Shown here: positions 43,454 to 56,429 of the stretch, piece after piece
How positions within the stretch are numbered: the first letter of the stretch is position 1
Layout: each line of letters opens with the position of its first letter
Source of the DNA: Buxus sempervirens
Taxonomy: Eukaryota > Streptophyta > Magnoliopsida > Buxales > Buxaceae
Reading direction: 5' to 3'
Length of the DNA: 64,000 bases
Assembly: GCA_947561395.2 (NCBI GenBank)
Contig: OX387192.1
Location: 35,609,520-35,673,519, forward strand
The notes under the pieces: generated by a model
Databases searched by the model: none
Told to the model about the DNA's origin: nothing
The model's input: only the letters and a program-made list of their open reading frames with translations
Made by a program: the position numbers and the translations under genes

Positions 43454-46342
43454 GATGCTATATCTAGGATTCCTTCAACTGAAGAAGTGTGGAGTGTTGT
43501 GAGAGGGATGAAGCCTTTCAAGTGCCCTGGGCCTGATGGTTACCAGGGGATTTTTTTCCAGAAATGTTGGGATATCGTGGGTCATGATGTGGTTAAACTT
43601 GTTCAGGATTTTTTTGCTTCTACTACCATGCCTCATGATCTGAATCACACTTTTATTACTCTTATCCCTAAGGCTAACCATCCTAGAAGAATTACTGATT
43701 TTAGGCCTATAAGCTTGTGTAATACTGTCTATAAAATCATTTCCAAGATTTTGGTTCTTCGGTTGCGACCTTTCCTTACTAATCTTATTTCTCCAAATCA
43801 AAATGCTTTTGTTCCGGGTAGGTCTATAAGGGATAACATTATGTTGAACCATGAGATATTTCATCATTTTGGGAAACAAAAGAAGCATGATAGATCCAAA
43901 CCCAAGCATAAACAGGATCATGGTATGTATGCCCTCAAAATTGACTTTGCTAAGGCATATGATAAATTGAGTTGGGCTTTTCTGCAAAAAGTACTTGTCT
44001 CCTTTGGTTTTAATGATAAAGTTCAAGCTTTGATTATGCAATGTGTTACATCTGTCACTTATAGCATCTTGGTGAATGGTTCTCCCGTAGGTCATATTAA
44101 ATCAGAAAGGGGTCTTCGCCAAGGAGACCCCTTATCCCCTTACCTGTTTATTTTGTGTCAACAGGTGTTATCCATGGCAATCAACAGGGCTGAGTTGGAT
44201 GGGAGATTCCAGGGTGTAGTCGTCAAACGTGGAGGCTTCTCATTATCACATCTTATGTATGCGGACGATGTAAATATTTATGGATTTACGAAGGAGAGAG
44301 AAGCCCACTGTATAATCCGGATTCTACATCAGTACTGCTCCGAAGCAGGCCAAGAGATAAACAACAATAAATCTGCGATTTTTTTCAGCAGAAACACTTC
44401 AAGAGAACGTAGGGCCTCCATTAGGAAGATGTTCAATGCTTCTGGAAATCCAGGGGGAGGTAAGTATCTTGGTGTCCCCATGCTAAAATCTCGGCCTAGG
44501 TTAAGTGATTGCAATGACATGCTTCAAAGAGTCTCCGCGCGTTTAGCTGGTTGGAAAGGAATGTTGCTCTCACAAATGGGCCGTGTGGTCTTAATCCAAT
44601 CTGTTCTTTCAGCACTCCCTGTACACATGATGAGTTGTTTCCTGCTACCTCAAAGTGTCCTTCAAAAATTGGATACGTTGGTTCGCTCTTTCTTTTGGAA
44701 AAGAGGAATTGACGGACAGAGTATTCACACAATTTGTTGGGAAAGGATCACTTTGCCACAAAGAAATGGCGGACTCAACATCAAACGTCCCCATCTGATG
44801 AACAAAGCCTTGATCCTTAAGGCAGCCTGGCAACTTGCTAATGAAGATACAGGTATTTGGTCTTCTTTCATGAAAGATACCTATTTTTCTAACCAAAAAT
44901 TTTCTGATGCTTCATTCAAGCAAAGGCATTCTTACGGCTGGAAGCAAATGCAGCATATCAGACATTGGATTGACAAGGGCAGTACTTGGTCTGTAGCTAA
45001 TGGTCGGGAAATAAATATAATCAAAGATCGGTGGTTGGGAACTGAGGAACAATTGGTGGTGCAGAAAAATCAAGATGTTTTTAATTTGCTTAAAGTTAAC
45101 CAACTGATTAGCCCATCCACGGGTCAATGGAACTTTCAGATTCTCTCCCAATTTTGGTATCAAGAAGTTGTTCAAAAAATTAGCTCCGTTCTAATTGCTC
45201 CATCTTTGCAAAAGGATAGACGACATTGGCGGTTGACTTCATCAGGTTTGTATTCGGTATCTTCTGCATATAGAATGATGCTGGGTAATCAGGATTACAT
45301 GGAAAACAAGACCTGGTTGAAATGCTGGCACCTAAAGTGCCAACCAAGAATCAAATTGTTTTTGTGGAAAAGTATTTCAGGTGGCCTCCCAACTGGTCAA
45401 CTTCTCTCTAACCGAGTTCCAAACATTGATAAAGCTTGTGTTTTTTGTGATCATGAACAGGAGTCTACGGAGCATATTTGGTTACACTGCCCATTCTCTA
45501 GAGCTTCTTGGTTAAAGTATTTTGGTGGTTCCATGCAGATGCTTGGCCCCCAAGATTCTCTCCTTAATTGGGTTACCTATCTTCTTTCTTTAAAAATTCC
45601 AAATGTGGAAACTAATATTTTGGATTTCTTCTCTCAGGTAGCTGCCTTTGGGTGGGTTATTTGGAACAAGAGAAACAGAATTCGGTTTCATGGAGAAAAG
45701 GCTACAGTGGAGGAGGTTTGTGCTGAACTCCAGAATATTCATAGAGATTCTCTACTTACTAATCTCTCTCTCCAGGATAAGGGAAGCACATCAGCTCCTA
45801 CAGAAGTAAAGTGGATCAGCCCCCCTCACCAGATTTATAAAATTAATTTTGATGGAGCATTCAGGAATTCGGTTAAACGTGCTGCAGCAGGTGGGGTTAT
45901 TAGAGATGATGAAGGGCGTTTCTGTGGAGGTTTTGCAACTGAAATTGTTGCCTCATCGGCCTTCCATGCGGAGGCTGTAGCAGCCTTGCATGGTTTGACG
46001 ATGGCAGCTGCGACATTTAGACAACATATAATCATCGAAGGAGACTCTCTTTCACTCATTCACTTGTTGAAGAACCCAAACATTGAACCCCCGTGGAGCA
46101 TTGTTGGCATCATTTCTCAAATCAGAAGTCTTGTTCCATCTTTTGAGTCAATTTCTTTTTCTCATGTTCTTAGGGAAGGCAATCAAGTTGCAGATGAGTT
46201 GGCAAATTTTTCTTTAGATAATTTCTCCTGTACCTGGTTACTAAACCCCCCTCCGTGTCTTTCAAATCTTCTCCTGAATGATGCGAGGGATTGTACTTTC
46301 TTAAGATCTTAATATACTCTTGTTTTTCCACCAAAAAAAAAA
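43434..46342 (+). mobile_element. 5'-truncated LINE retrotransposon
   Basis: Comparison with the uninterrupted flank at 40240-40330 places an insertion between about 43422 and 46350, with loss of about 30 bp of target. It carries the C-terminal three-quarters of ORF2 and ends in poly(A) (46333-46342). The endonuclease domain and ORF1 are missing. No clean target duplication was found, and the 5' junction has a hairpin, suggesting irregular integration. The long open frame indicates a recent insertion. Confidence 0.85.
43487..46312 (+). CDS. LINE ORF2 fragment: reverse transcriptase, zinc-binding and RNase H
   Basis: 941 codons open to a TAA at 46310-46312. The frame also continues upstream to about 43434 with no ATG, so there is no native start. 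Counting from 43487: reverse transcriptase about 5-330, with CPGPDGY, DFRPISLCN, the catalytic aspartate of IDFAKAYD (D153), GLRQGDPLSP (209-218) and YADD (258-261). The zf-RVT domain is about 585-675 (CVFCDHEQESTEHIWLHCPF). RNase H is about 785-910, with acidic residues in FDGAF, HAEAV, EGDSL and ADELANF. The normal protein makes cDNA at a nicked target. This copy lacks the endonuclease. It is not a host gene. Confidence 0.9.
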   Translation: MWSVVRGMKPFKCPGPDGYQGIFFQKCWDIVGHDVVKLVQDFFASTTMPHDLNHTFITLIPKANHPRRITDFRPISLCNTVYKIISKILVLRLRPFLTNLISPNQNAFVPGRSIRDNIMLNHEIFHHFGKQKKHDRSKPKHKQDHGMYALKIDFAKAYDKLSWAFLQKVLVSFGFNDKVQALIMQCVTSVTYSILVNGSPVGHIKSERGLRQGDPLSPYLFILCQQVLSMAINRAELDGRFQGVVVKRGGFSLSHLMYADDVNIYGFTKEREAHCIIRILHQYCSEAGQEINNNKSAIFFSRNTSRERRASIRKMFNASGNPGGGKYLGVPMLKSRPRLSDCNDMLQRVSARLAGWKGMLLSQMGRVVLIQSVLSALPVHMMSCFLLPQSVLQKLDTLVRSFFWKRGIDGQSIHTICWERITLPQRNGGLNIKRPHLMNKALILKAAWQLANEDTGIWSSFMKDTYFSNQKFSDASFKQRHSYGWKQMQHIRHWIDKGSTWSVANGREINIIKDRWLGTEEQLVVQKNQDVFNLLKVNQLISPSTGQWNFQILSQFWYQEVVQKISSVLIAPSLQKDRRHWRLTSSGLYSVSSAYRMMLGNQDYMENKTWLKCWHLKCQPRIKLFLWKSISGGLPTGQLLSNRVPNIDKACVFCDHEQESTEHIWLHCPFSRASWLKYFGGSMQMLGPQDSLLNWVTYLLSLKIPNVETNILDFFSQVAAFGWVIWNKRNRIRFHGEKATVEEVCAELQNIHRDSLLTNLSLQDKGSTSAPTEVKWISPPHQIYKINFDGAFRNSVKRAAAGGVIRDDEGRFCGGFATEIVASSAFHAEAVAALHGLTMAAATFRQHIIIEGDSLSLIHLLKNPNIEPPWSIVGIISQIRSLVPSFESISFSHVLREGNQVADELANFSLDNFSCTWLLNPPPCLSNLLLNDARDCTFLRS

Positions 46343-46745
46343 TTAAAAGGGACAGAAATTTCCTAAATCTCATCCCTCAAGCAAAGGTACAACGTATGTG
46401 GGTCCCACAAGCCAAATATTTTATAATGAATTTTTCCATCGATGGGTCCCACATGCAAGTATACGGCCCGAGCGTTTAAAAGCAAGCATCTTCCATTGCC
46501 AAGTTGAGCGGTCTTAATTTCTTACTGAATAGACGGCTACTGCCTCTGACAGAGAATAGACGGCAAAAGCAAAGCATCTTTGATTGCCTAATTGATTTTG
46601 ATTTTTCGAAGAGATATCATCATGACTTTGTTATGGCAAGTAATGATTTAATTAGTCCCAGTTTCGCAACCATTTTGAAAATGAAACTTTAAGGAGTTTC
46701 AAGGGAAGACAGTGGTTCGGTTAGCACATTTGAAATGGGTTTAGG

Positions 46746-46962
46746 TAGGAGTGTAAATGGATCGGATTCGGACTAGATCTAGTAGAATCCGAATTCAAAT
46801 CCGATTCGTTATCAGGATATTCGCATTCAATTAAAAATCCGGTGGATATTGCATGAACATTATTGAATCTGAATCCCATTAGAGTTTTGATATCTGTATT
46901 CGAATCGATTAGTATTCGAATCCAATCAAATATTTTAATCCGAAAATCCGACTAAATTAGCT
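46746..46962. mobile_element. Truncated hAT MITE
   Basis: Starts TAGGAGTGTAAATGGATCGG and is homologous to 24082-24320. The right end is missing. Confidence 0.5.
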
Positions 46963-46998
46963 TCATTTTATCACTCTATATTGTAATTTGAAATTAGC

Positions 46999-47041
46999 CT
47001 CAAAACGTGTCACCTAAACCATTTAGGTGACACGTTTTGAG
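46999..47041. repeat. Perfect 20-bp hairpin
   Basis: Arms CTCAAAACGTGTCACC... and its exact complement, with a CCA loop. The duplicate at 24355-24397 has one mismatch. Confidence 0.8.
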
Positions 47042-47515
47042 ATTCTTATTTCTCATTTTGTAAATTCGGGTGGCACACCTAAAATATTTGTAAACACTAA
47101 AAGGCATACTTGTAATCTTCTATAAAGCATTGACATTAATTAACGCTGTGTTTAGCATTGCGTTATGTTATTTTTTTTTTTTTTTTTTTTTTTTTTTGCT
47201 TTTTGAAGTAATAAGCATGTTTAGGTAGTTAGTAATTTTATTGCTTCTCAATTTTTTTAAACAACAAGGAAATTTCGGTAAGCAATAAAATTTCCCTATC
47301 AAGAAAAACAATTATATTGCTTTTTTGTTTCATCATAAAAAAACAAAAGCATTCACTATCCAAAATATGCTTATTGCTTCAAAAATCAAAATCAAAAGCA
47401 AAAAGGCAATGCCAAACAAAACAAAATATGTTTTCTGTAAAATGTTATTATGATTTATCATCCTTTCAAGCATCGAAGTGGGACTAAATAAGGAGGGAAA
47501 GATGATATTAGGCTC

Positions 47516-47847
47516 AAGGTTTACAGTTTTGGTGCCGGTGGACGGCAAAATGAAATTTCGGCAGCGTGCCGCCGAAACGGCGGAAAAAATTAAAAAGGCA
47601 AAAATGGGCAAATTTTGGTTTTTTCAGATTTTGGGGAAATTTCTGCAGCACACCGCCTCGTTTCGGCAATAAAAAATAAAATTTTTTCCATTTCGCCCGT
47701 TTCGCTCAGCACGCCGCACCATTTCACTGAAAAATCGTCAAAATTTCACCAAAGTCACCAGTGATGCACCCTAATGATTTCCCCCAACGAAACGGATCGC
47801 TAAGGGCTCCCCCAACAAAATTTCTGCAGCCCGAAACTGTAAACCTT
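47516..47847. mobile_element. Unclassified inverted-terminal-repeat insertion, 332 bp
   Basis: Terminal repeats AAGGTTTACAGTTTTGG and CCGAAACTGTAAACCTT enclose sequence absent from the homologous spacer of copy 4 (around 24845). The interior repeats TTTCGGCAGC and GCCGCC-type motifs and has no gene. The target duplication is not clear, so the superfamily is open. Confidence 0.55.
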
Positions 47848-48281
47848 GATCAAGCTATGTCATTAGATGATTTGTTTGTTCTGGAAGATTACATTCGTCA
47901 GACAAAACAGGGGAACAAGAATCTTATAGGTGAATCCGGTCAATCCTATAGGTGAATCCGGTCAATAATGTCCTGGAGCTGAGACAATTTTCCTTGGGTT
48001 GCAAGTTCAATAATGAGAAGTAGCTACATGAATGGGTTTCTTTAGATATGTAGAACACAGAAATCTGGAAAATCATAATATAAACTTTATACAAGACGCC
48101 CTTTAATGATAAGTGTACATTTATAGGAAAATTATGATTCCAACTTTAGAGCCTTATTGCTTATACAATACACAAACACACTACTACTGCTTAATTAATC
48201 GTATCTTTAACATTAAAACTTCTCATCAATCTTGCTTCTTCAACATCTTGATTCCCAACTTCGAACAAGTATACAGATTGC
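47848..48281. other. Proximal 3' flank of RLK copy 7
   Basis: Closely matches 24850-25263 downstream of copy 4. An 18-bp segment around AGGTGAATCCGGTCAAT is tandemly repeated (about 47928-47965). No gene is seen. Confidence 0.5.
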
Positions 48282-49879
48282 TCAGCCACTGCTTCTCAAC
48301 AGTTTCTCAATATCAACGATCTCTGCAACAAGAGGAATTGAACGCTCAGGGATTGATGGAACTGGCATGTCAGTCTCCAATATCTTTACAATCTGGTCTA
48401 TTGTTGGCCTAACATATAAATTTGGATGGGAAGCAAGAACCGCAACCAATACATATCTCTCCATGACTTCTAGCTCTCCCATCTCTGCCATTCCGTCTTC
48501 AATGATATTCAATGCTCTCCCTTCTCTCACCAAAGACCAAGCCCAATCCGTAATGAGAGAGTTCTCATTCTCATTAACATGTTCGAGCGCCTTCCTCCCA
48601 CTTAGGAGCTCAAGCAGTACAACCCCAAAGCTGTAAACATCGCTCCTCTCTGTTAATTGCCCGTATAAGGCGTATTCGGGAGCAACATAGCCCAGAGTAC
48701 CAGCCACCTTGGTGCTCAGATGTGATGTCCCCTCCGGCGTAAACTTCGCCAACCCAAAATCTCCCAACTTGGCTTCAAATTTCTCATCCAAGAGCACATT
48801 ACTTGCTTTGATGTCTCGGTGAATGATGCCTGACTGCGCCCCACAATGCAAGTAAGCTAGACCTCTTGCAATTCCAACGGCAATCCTCTGACAAGTTGGC
48901 CAACTAAGTTTTGCTTGAACCGATCCGAAAAGATGATCGTACAGGCTTCCATTCGTCATCAGATCACACACAATTATCCTCTTGTGTCCATCCAAAGGCG
49001 TACTCGCAGTACAATACCCTCTCAAACCAACAAGGTTCACATGATTTACGCTAGCAATGACCTCTACCTCGTGTGCGAAGTTTTCATCACCAGCAGCAGA
49101 ACAGTACTTGAACCTCTTCACTGCAACCTCAGACCCATCTGGTAATCTTCCCTTGTAAACATTACCATAGCCCCCCCTTCCAATCATATTTTCTCTTGAG
49201 AAATTATTCGTGGCTTGTTTGATATCCTCAAACGTGAACCTAACTAGATTGGCATTCTCGTTAATCAACTGCAGCCCCAAAGTCAAATTCTTCTCAAATC
49301 TGAAAACTTCCTTCATCCTCCTCCGTTTTAGACCGCTTTTCCAAATAAACCAAATCCCTAAAAAAAATCCCAACAAGCCAATACTGCAACCAAATACAAC
49401 CCCAACAACCAAACCCTTGTGACGAACTTGCCTCTTGGAGTAGGTTTCCAAGTCCCAAGATATACCGCTATAGAACAGGCACCAGGTGGATCCTTCATGG
49501 AGGGGTCCAAAAGGATTAACCACAGCTCCAGCATAAATAGAGGGAAGGGCATCACAAGCAGTGCTATTACCAATTTTAGGTCTGGCAAGATAAGACTCGT
49601 GGAGACTGGACAAGCTTTTGGTGCAAGAAGCACAAGTAGCACTGTCCTCAAGAGATTGATTGCAACTGCGTCGAAGGTCCTGGAGCGATGATTTGGGAAC
49701 CAGTCTCTCGAACTGCTCTCGAGATGTAATGTTCTTACAACCTTCATAGATCCAGCTGGTTTCGAAGCCACAAAGGGACCGGATAGGGACATCAGGGCCA
49801 ACTCTATTGATGAAGGCTTGAAATGAACGAGAACAGGATTGGGAAGCATTGGGGGGAGGCCGAAAGAAACCGGTGGTTC

Positions 49880-50730
49880 CACTACAAGAAATGTGGGCAT
49901 TAGTGACATTTATTTGGTGATGTTTAAGATAAAACGTCACTAAAGTTAACTTTTATGATGTTTACAATGAAACGTCACTAATATCACCTTTTTAATGACG
50001 CCTAAATGGAAAATGTCACAATAATATTAAATTATGGTGACATTTATTGCAAAATATCACAAATATTAAATTATGGTGATGTTTGCTATAAATCGTCACA
50101 ATAATATTAAAAATTATGATGATGTTTGCTAAAAAACGTCACAAATATAAAATTATAGTGATGCCCAATGCAAAACATCACAATAATATCATAAATTATA
50201 GTGATGTTTACTGCAAAATGTCACAATATTAACCTATGGTGACATTCACTACAAAATGTCACAATATTGTTTAAACTTATGGTGATATTTGCTACAAAAC
50301 GTCATAAATAATAAATTATAGTGATATTCAGTACAAAACGTCACAATAATATTGAGAATTGTCGTGACGTTTGGTACCAAACGTCACAAATATTAAATTA
50401 TAGTGATATTCGTTACAAAATGTCGCAATATTGTTTAAACTTATGGTGATATTTGTTAGAAAACGTCACAAATAAAAAATTATAGTGATGCTCGGTCCAA
50501 AACGTCACAATAATATTGAGAATTGTTGTGATGTTTGGTACCGAGTGTCAAAAATATTAAATTATGGTGATGTTTAGTATAGAATGCCACAATAATATTA
50601 AAAGTTGCAGTGATGTTTACTAAAAATTGTCACAAATATTAAATTTTGGTGACATTTGCAGAAAACGTCACAAATAGTAAATTGTCACAAACATTAAATT
50701 GTAGTCATGTTTGCTAAAAAAAGTTGTTTA
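49880..50730. repeat. Left subterminal repeats of the CACTA element
   Basis: About 20 short motifs alternate between GTGATGTTTGCT-like and AAACGTCACAA-like forms, spaced some 35-45 bp apart with ATATTAAATTAT linkers. In En/Spm such arrays bind the element-encoded TNPA-type protein. Confidence 0.85.
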
Positions 50731-53700
50731 ATTATTATAGTTACATGTGTTTATATGATATACTTCACAATTAAGGTGACTTTTATATGAGAAGTTAACG
50801 TTGAGTTGAAAAAAAATTGAAAAGAAAAAAAAGATCCGATTCTCGCCTTCTCAGTGGCAAGCAAACTCCATATTCCTAAACTGGAGTCTGTGTAATATAT
50901 ATCAATGATCAAGGCGTCAAAATTAATTATATTCTCATTCGATGTGAATAATTTACTCAATCTTTTGATATTCTAGAGGGATTAATACCTCCAGTTTCTC
51001 TCTCTTTGCTTTATTCATTTGGGGAAGTGTTCATTAATTGTTCAACCCTGAGCTTCTTATCTTATTATTATTAATTTTTTTTTATTCACATGAGATGGCT
51101 GGGAAATAAATAATAAATTTCTTCTTTCGAATTTCATACCCTGCTATTTGCGATAACCAGCATGTTGACATCTCATTTGCCAATAATATTGGAGAGGAGG
51201 TGAACTCAACATAAAAATGAAGGTCTCAAAGAGTTTAAATCAAAGAGGTAGTATTAGAAAATTGATTAATTTATTCACACATGCCATCTGCAAAAGGGTG
51301 TAAACTCAGCTAGGGGTTCTAGTTGGGATTTTTTTTTACTCACATCGAATGTGTCTGAAATAAATATTAAACTTATTCTTTCGAAGCAATTAATTACCAA
51401 CATGTTGATATCTCATCCACTAATAATATAGGAGAGGAGGTGAGCTCAAAATACCAATAAAATAATAAAGGTCTTAAAGGAGTGTAATCAAAGAGGTAGC
51501 ATTAAAGAAATGATTATTGATACATATAAACTATAAAGGGTTGTAAACTCAACTCAGGCTTCTTGACGGAAAAAATATTTTGCTCAAACTCACGGTTTTT
51601 AATCAATTGAGCCTAAAGTTGGCAAGTTCTGAACCGACCTGTTGATGCAGAAGGATTCGAGACAGAGGATGTTGAGCTCTTAGATTGCATGTTGATGGTG
51701 CTTAAATACCACGAGTTGATAGATGAGCACAAAAGGCAAGAAGTGATTGTGAAATTTTCCTGATTAGGACGGTTTTGGATACGTTTTAGTGTTTTGGCCA
51801 TAACTTTGGTTACAGTTATCGGAATCACGCATATGACCCAAATTCAGAAAGCTCTTTTCAGCGCGCACGCCGTGGGCACCTAGCACAGCTTGGTGGGCAT
51901 TGTTTACACCCTCAAATTCTACTGTTTTCCCCTCAGAATACCTAATTTTAGTTATTTTTTGTTATTTTTAGTAAGTCTTGAATTGTCAGCCTGATTTGGG
52001 CTAGATTTTTGGTAGAATGCTTATTTTATTCCTTATTTCCTTTTAAGGGCCTATTGCTATTTTTGGTTACGGGCGAGTTTTGGTTATATAGTCCGGTTTG
52101 TGGACTGTTTTTTTTTTATCATTAATTGATTAAATAATATTCAGTTGTATCTCATCTGTGCTTTTGGGCAAACTATTTGTGATTTTCCCTGTCAATTATC
52201 TATTCAAACTATCCTGCAAAATAAAGGCTATTTTGTCCGACGTCACCTATCAACCCACCTTAACCCAACTACTTAACGGGTTCGTGTTGACTTATTTATA
52301 ATTAATTGTTTGGGTTTGAATTTGTGTTGACCAATTTATAATTAATTGGTTTTGGTTTTTAAGTCACTAATCTGCAACGGTTTTGGTTTGCTTTTGGTTT
52401 TATTGTAAACAAGACATTCAATTTGGGTTTTCCTCAAAACCGAACCAAAATCAAACCCTTGATATCCCTAAACACAATGCATGGGAAACTAACTATTTTA
52501 ATTTTATTTACGTATATTTAATTTCTTTTACATATTTCTAAGTTTCTTTACAAGTTAAATGTGCATTTTTTTGTTTTAAAAAAGAATTCTTGTTTAAATA
52601 AAAATAAAAAATAGAAACCCTTCCCGCCATGTCATCCGCGGGTAAATTGCACACATTCAAAGGTAGTTCACTGATGATCGCCTCATTGTGTAATCGCTCC
52701 TCAAGGCTATTCACGTATCTTCAAAGCTATCCACTTCCCGCCATCCCACCATCTTCGCAGCTATTCAATCTGTAATCGCTCTTCACGGCTTATTTCGTCT
52801 TGCTCGTTCGAGATCGAGGTAGTTCATACTTGCAATCCATGTAAGTTCTCTTAAACTCTGATTTTTTATTAGGATTTTGGTCGATGTTGCTCTTCATAGT
52901 TCTTGGTTGATTTGATTTGGATCGTGATTGGGATTTTGGAAGAGGTACCCATCTTCTTGGGCGATTTTATTGTAATATTACTTTCTAATGTTCGTTTCGT
53001 GTGTCTGTAATTCAAAACCCCTCAAAATCGTTTGGGTCTAGGTCACGTCTTTTTCCAGAAATTTTCCAAGAAAATCGTCCAGATTGTCGTACTTATTGAC
53101 TTATGTGAGGATTTGATGGCCTGAGATTCCTTTTAATAGACGACGAAAATACAAGTTTGGTTGTTTCCCGGCCAATCCAGAAGCTATCAATCGAGTGACA
53201 TCAGTCATGTTGCAAGCTTTCTGAAAGAGACGATGGGGTCATCAGACCCACTTGCAAGTTAATTCTGCAACTGGGTAATATTTATTCTGAACCCCCTCTT
53301 CAAACCCAATTTGTTTTCTTCTTTTCTGATTTTTGTTCCGGGGATTGGTGTGAAATTCCAGCCCCCACCGAGTTTATTTGCAAAATGCAATTGATTCTTT
53401 GTAGGTGGAAGCCTTTTAAGACCAGAATAAATGTGGGGTGTTCTTCACAAGCCAAGTTTAGACAGAGAGAATGAAAGGCTATTGTCGTTTCAATTGACAG
53501 ATTCCACCACCATTCTGTCATCTTCCCAAACTACTATAATTCCCCAGGAGGCCTCTGTTGAAGTTAGGAAACTACAGCACTCTGAATTTGGCAGATGGGT
53601 CTACTAAAGACCCTTCCTCTCTTTGTTTGTTGCAAGTATCGAACATTAGGTTTAACCTTCAAACACCACTCTCTTTTTTGAAGTCACCCCAAAACACAGA

Positions 53701-56026
53701 ATATTCCATCCCATCAAGACTTTCTACTTACCACATTAACCATAAAAACATATCCCGTCCAGGTTTTTCAACTCTTTAGATTTACTGGCACTGCCCTGCC
53801 CTGCCTCATCCCCTTCAGATATTATTTCCTTCTAAACCACTATTCCTCTGGATTCCGTTCTAAACATTGAGATCATACTTTTGATTCTGGCCCATACTGA
53901 TTTCACCTCTTCCCATGTCTCAACATTCTGATCATTGACAGGTGGTAACTGATTCCTGATAGAATATCTAACAATGGCAGGATGACCTGCAAAAACGAAT
54001 TCCTCAGAGCAAGAGCAAAGGGGAAAATATTGCAAGCATGTAAAAAGCAAAGTAGCACTACATTGTGCGAAGTGGAAGAATTCTGACCTATAAATGATGC
54101 ACAGTCAATCTGTCAGATGACCTGGTTATGGCAATTTCTGCGATAGTATGTGTCAACCTGCTTTGATCAGTACCTTAGTAGCAGTGTCACCTACTTCTGG
54201 TCCAATTTGCTTTGATTATGCTATTTATCAAAACCAAATTCTCGTAATTGTTATTTGTCACCACAATTACCAGTTTAAGCATGAAAAGATTTTTATTGCT
54301 AAAGCTACTTAACCTTGGTATTTGTCTTTGACCTAGATTGTATGACTACCTAAGAAGGGACCATGTACAGTTAAAATAGTTTTGAATGGTTGTTTATTAG
54401 ACTAGTCTTGTGAAAACTGTAAAATTGAAACAAATTGATAATATATGAAAATAATGAAAATAAGTAGATAAAAAAAATCGTATAATGTGTACAATGAAAG
54501 AAATAATTTAGATAATTTATATGTTTGAAATGGTTTCAACTGTCTTGTCCTCAGAAACTTATAAGATACTGATCAAATGAATTTTCTTAGCTTGTTGCTT
54601 GTTTTAATGCATGGTTAAATGTGATGATTTGTGCAATCAGAGTTGTGGTGCTGTTGACGCTTACAAAGGCAAAAATCAGAAGCCAAAAGGGGGTTGTTAA
54701 CTTCTAGTATCACTAGTCCCAGGTCAGGCTCATTTTATTTTTTACTATTGATATGATAGTCTCTGATCTAACCTACCAAGTCCTGGAAAAAGAAAGTAGA
54801 TTTTTTAAATTTCCCCAGTCTCTCAAATCTTCCACCACGACCCTGTCTTACTTTTTAGTGGGTTTTGACATCATCATTACCGTCAAATTCCTCTTCCAGG
54901 TCTGCAAACAGTTTTTTTGAAGCTATGTTTCATGATCAAAATGTACACTTTTTGGTGCCCAATAAAAATAGTTTATTTGTATCAGATGGGCAATGTAAGA
55001 TACTTTACTTTTGCTCTATGAAATATTGTTGAACAGCTAAAGGCTATGCTTCCTATCCTGAATTGAAAATTCTGGGTCAATTTCTATTGTTATAAGAGTC
55101 AAATGGCATTCTTGTCTTCGGAGCCTTTCTCAGTTAGGTTACACCTGTACTACAATTGCTTGATTGGTTTATGAATTTCAATATTTCAGGTTATATTTGA
55201 GTTTTTTTTTCTTTTTTTATAGATCTTATATTATGCTTTGTTCATTTGAGACAGTTGTTCTTGTTTAATATGATTTGTATTTGAAAAACTTGGATGTTTC
55301 TTGTGTCTTGATTGATCTCTAAGGAAGATATGTTTTCACTAGTTGTGAGTCTTGATTCATCTTTATTGATTTAGAGTTTTAACAAGCGTGTTTTTCTTTA
55401 TCAGTAAAGAGTAAAGATTTTATTGCCAAGTTTGTGGCATGTGCATTTGTCCTATATGCTATTGTTATACCTCTGTTAGCACTAGTCATATTTTTTCCAG
55501 TTAGTTACTCCTTGTCACGTCTTTGGCATATGCATTTACTCCAAATGCTCTTGTTACACATTATAATGGATTACACCATGGATAAAAGCTGCATGCTGAT
55601 TTCCCACATTGTTAATAAATCTCTAAAATGAGTAGAATGCTTTTTGCATACTTTTATTACATAGAATACTTATTGATATGGTAGGCAACGGGTTGGTTTG
55701 TGTTAGTGGAGCATTGATATTAATGGGCATTGATATTAATGGGTCTTGACGTATAAGAACCAAAATTGTTTAGAAGTAACTAAAGCCTACCATTTTCAAC
55801 TCCTTTTTATATTTATATTTTTAATGACTTCCATTCTTTACATTAAGAGGTCATGCTGAATTATATATCTTTCTAACTAAATTTAAAGCCAATTCGTTTT
55901 TGGACTTGAGTTAATTGTGAATTAGGAAGATGTTACCCTTTTGTACCTTTCACACATCTTTCTTACTTGGAGCAGGCATCTATAAAAGTGGTGAGACATT
56001 TGGTATCTGTGAAGTTGTAATACTAG
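50731..56026. other. CACTA interior without recognised genes
   Basis: Holds an imperfect direct repeat (51060-51310 and 51335-51560, sharing GGAGAGGAGGTGA). A C-rich leader-like stretch near 52620-52850 is followed by intron-like T-rich sequence. A few short frames occur, including one on the minus strand at 54050-53832 (DQNVETWEEVKSVWARIKSM) that could be another captured piece but was not identified. Confidence 0.45.
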
Positions 56027-56331
56027 ATGGATAAAAGTTGGATTGATAAGCCAAGGTATAAGAATTTGTAATTTTAGGATCAAAATTATTGAAGAACATT
56101 AATGAGATAGTTTAATAACTAATTCGGTTTCTTCTTGGGTTGTATAGGTTAAGTCCTGAATATATGCTTGGAGCAGAAAGTTTCATCAATTTTGCCATTG
56201 AACAGAATGTAATTAGTGATGGAAAATTAAAGTGTCCATGTATGAGATGTTGTAATGTCTTGTACCAAGGTCCAGTTGAGGTGTTCAGTAACATTATGAG
56301 TAATGGTTTCTTACCAAGTTACAAGAATTGA
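56027..56331 (+). pseudogene. CACTA transposase-associated domain, truncated
   Basis: Exon 1 (56027-56055) encodes MDKSWIDKP and part of an arginine codon. With donor AG|GTATAAG and acceptor TATAG|G it joins exon 2 (56148-56331), continuing RLSPEYMLGAESFINFA and KCPCMRCCN to a stop after FLPSYKN. This is the N-terminal transposase-associated domain that normally precedes the tnp2 catalytic domain in plant CACTA transposases. A further trace (DDIPGLLNDA, about 56407-56436) follows the stop. The catalytic DDE-type region, normally several hundred residues, is absent. Confidence 0.75.
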
Positions 56332-56429
56332 TATTTTCATGGTGAACAATCATTACATTCGGCATCCGTTATCTGTTAGTGTTGATACCTCACATGAGAC
56401 ATCAGAATATAGAGATGATATACCTGGAC

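Larger units (their letters stand above)
46343..47515. other. 3' spacer of RLK copy 7, homologous to that of copy 4
   Basis: Matches 23590-24840 in order, including a truncated hAT MITE (46746-46962), the short hairpin and the MITE-like segment with a long T-run (47148-47425). No gene is seen. Confidence 0.55.

Noticed and set aside
49880..50730. Regularly spaced short repeats as a CRISPR-like array
   Set aside because: They are alternating inverted motifs adjacent to a CACTA terminus, in a plant genome. They are subterminal transposase-binding repeats.
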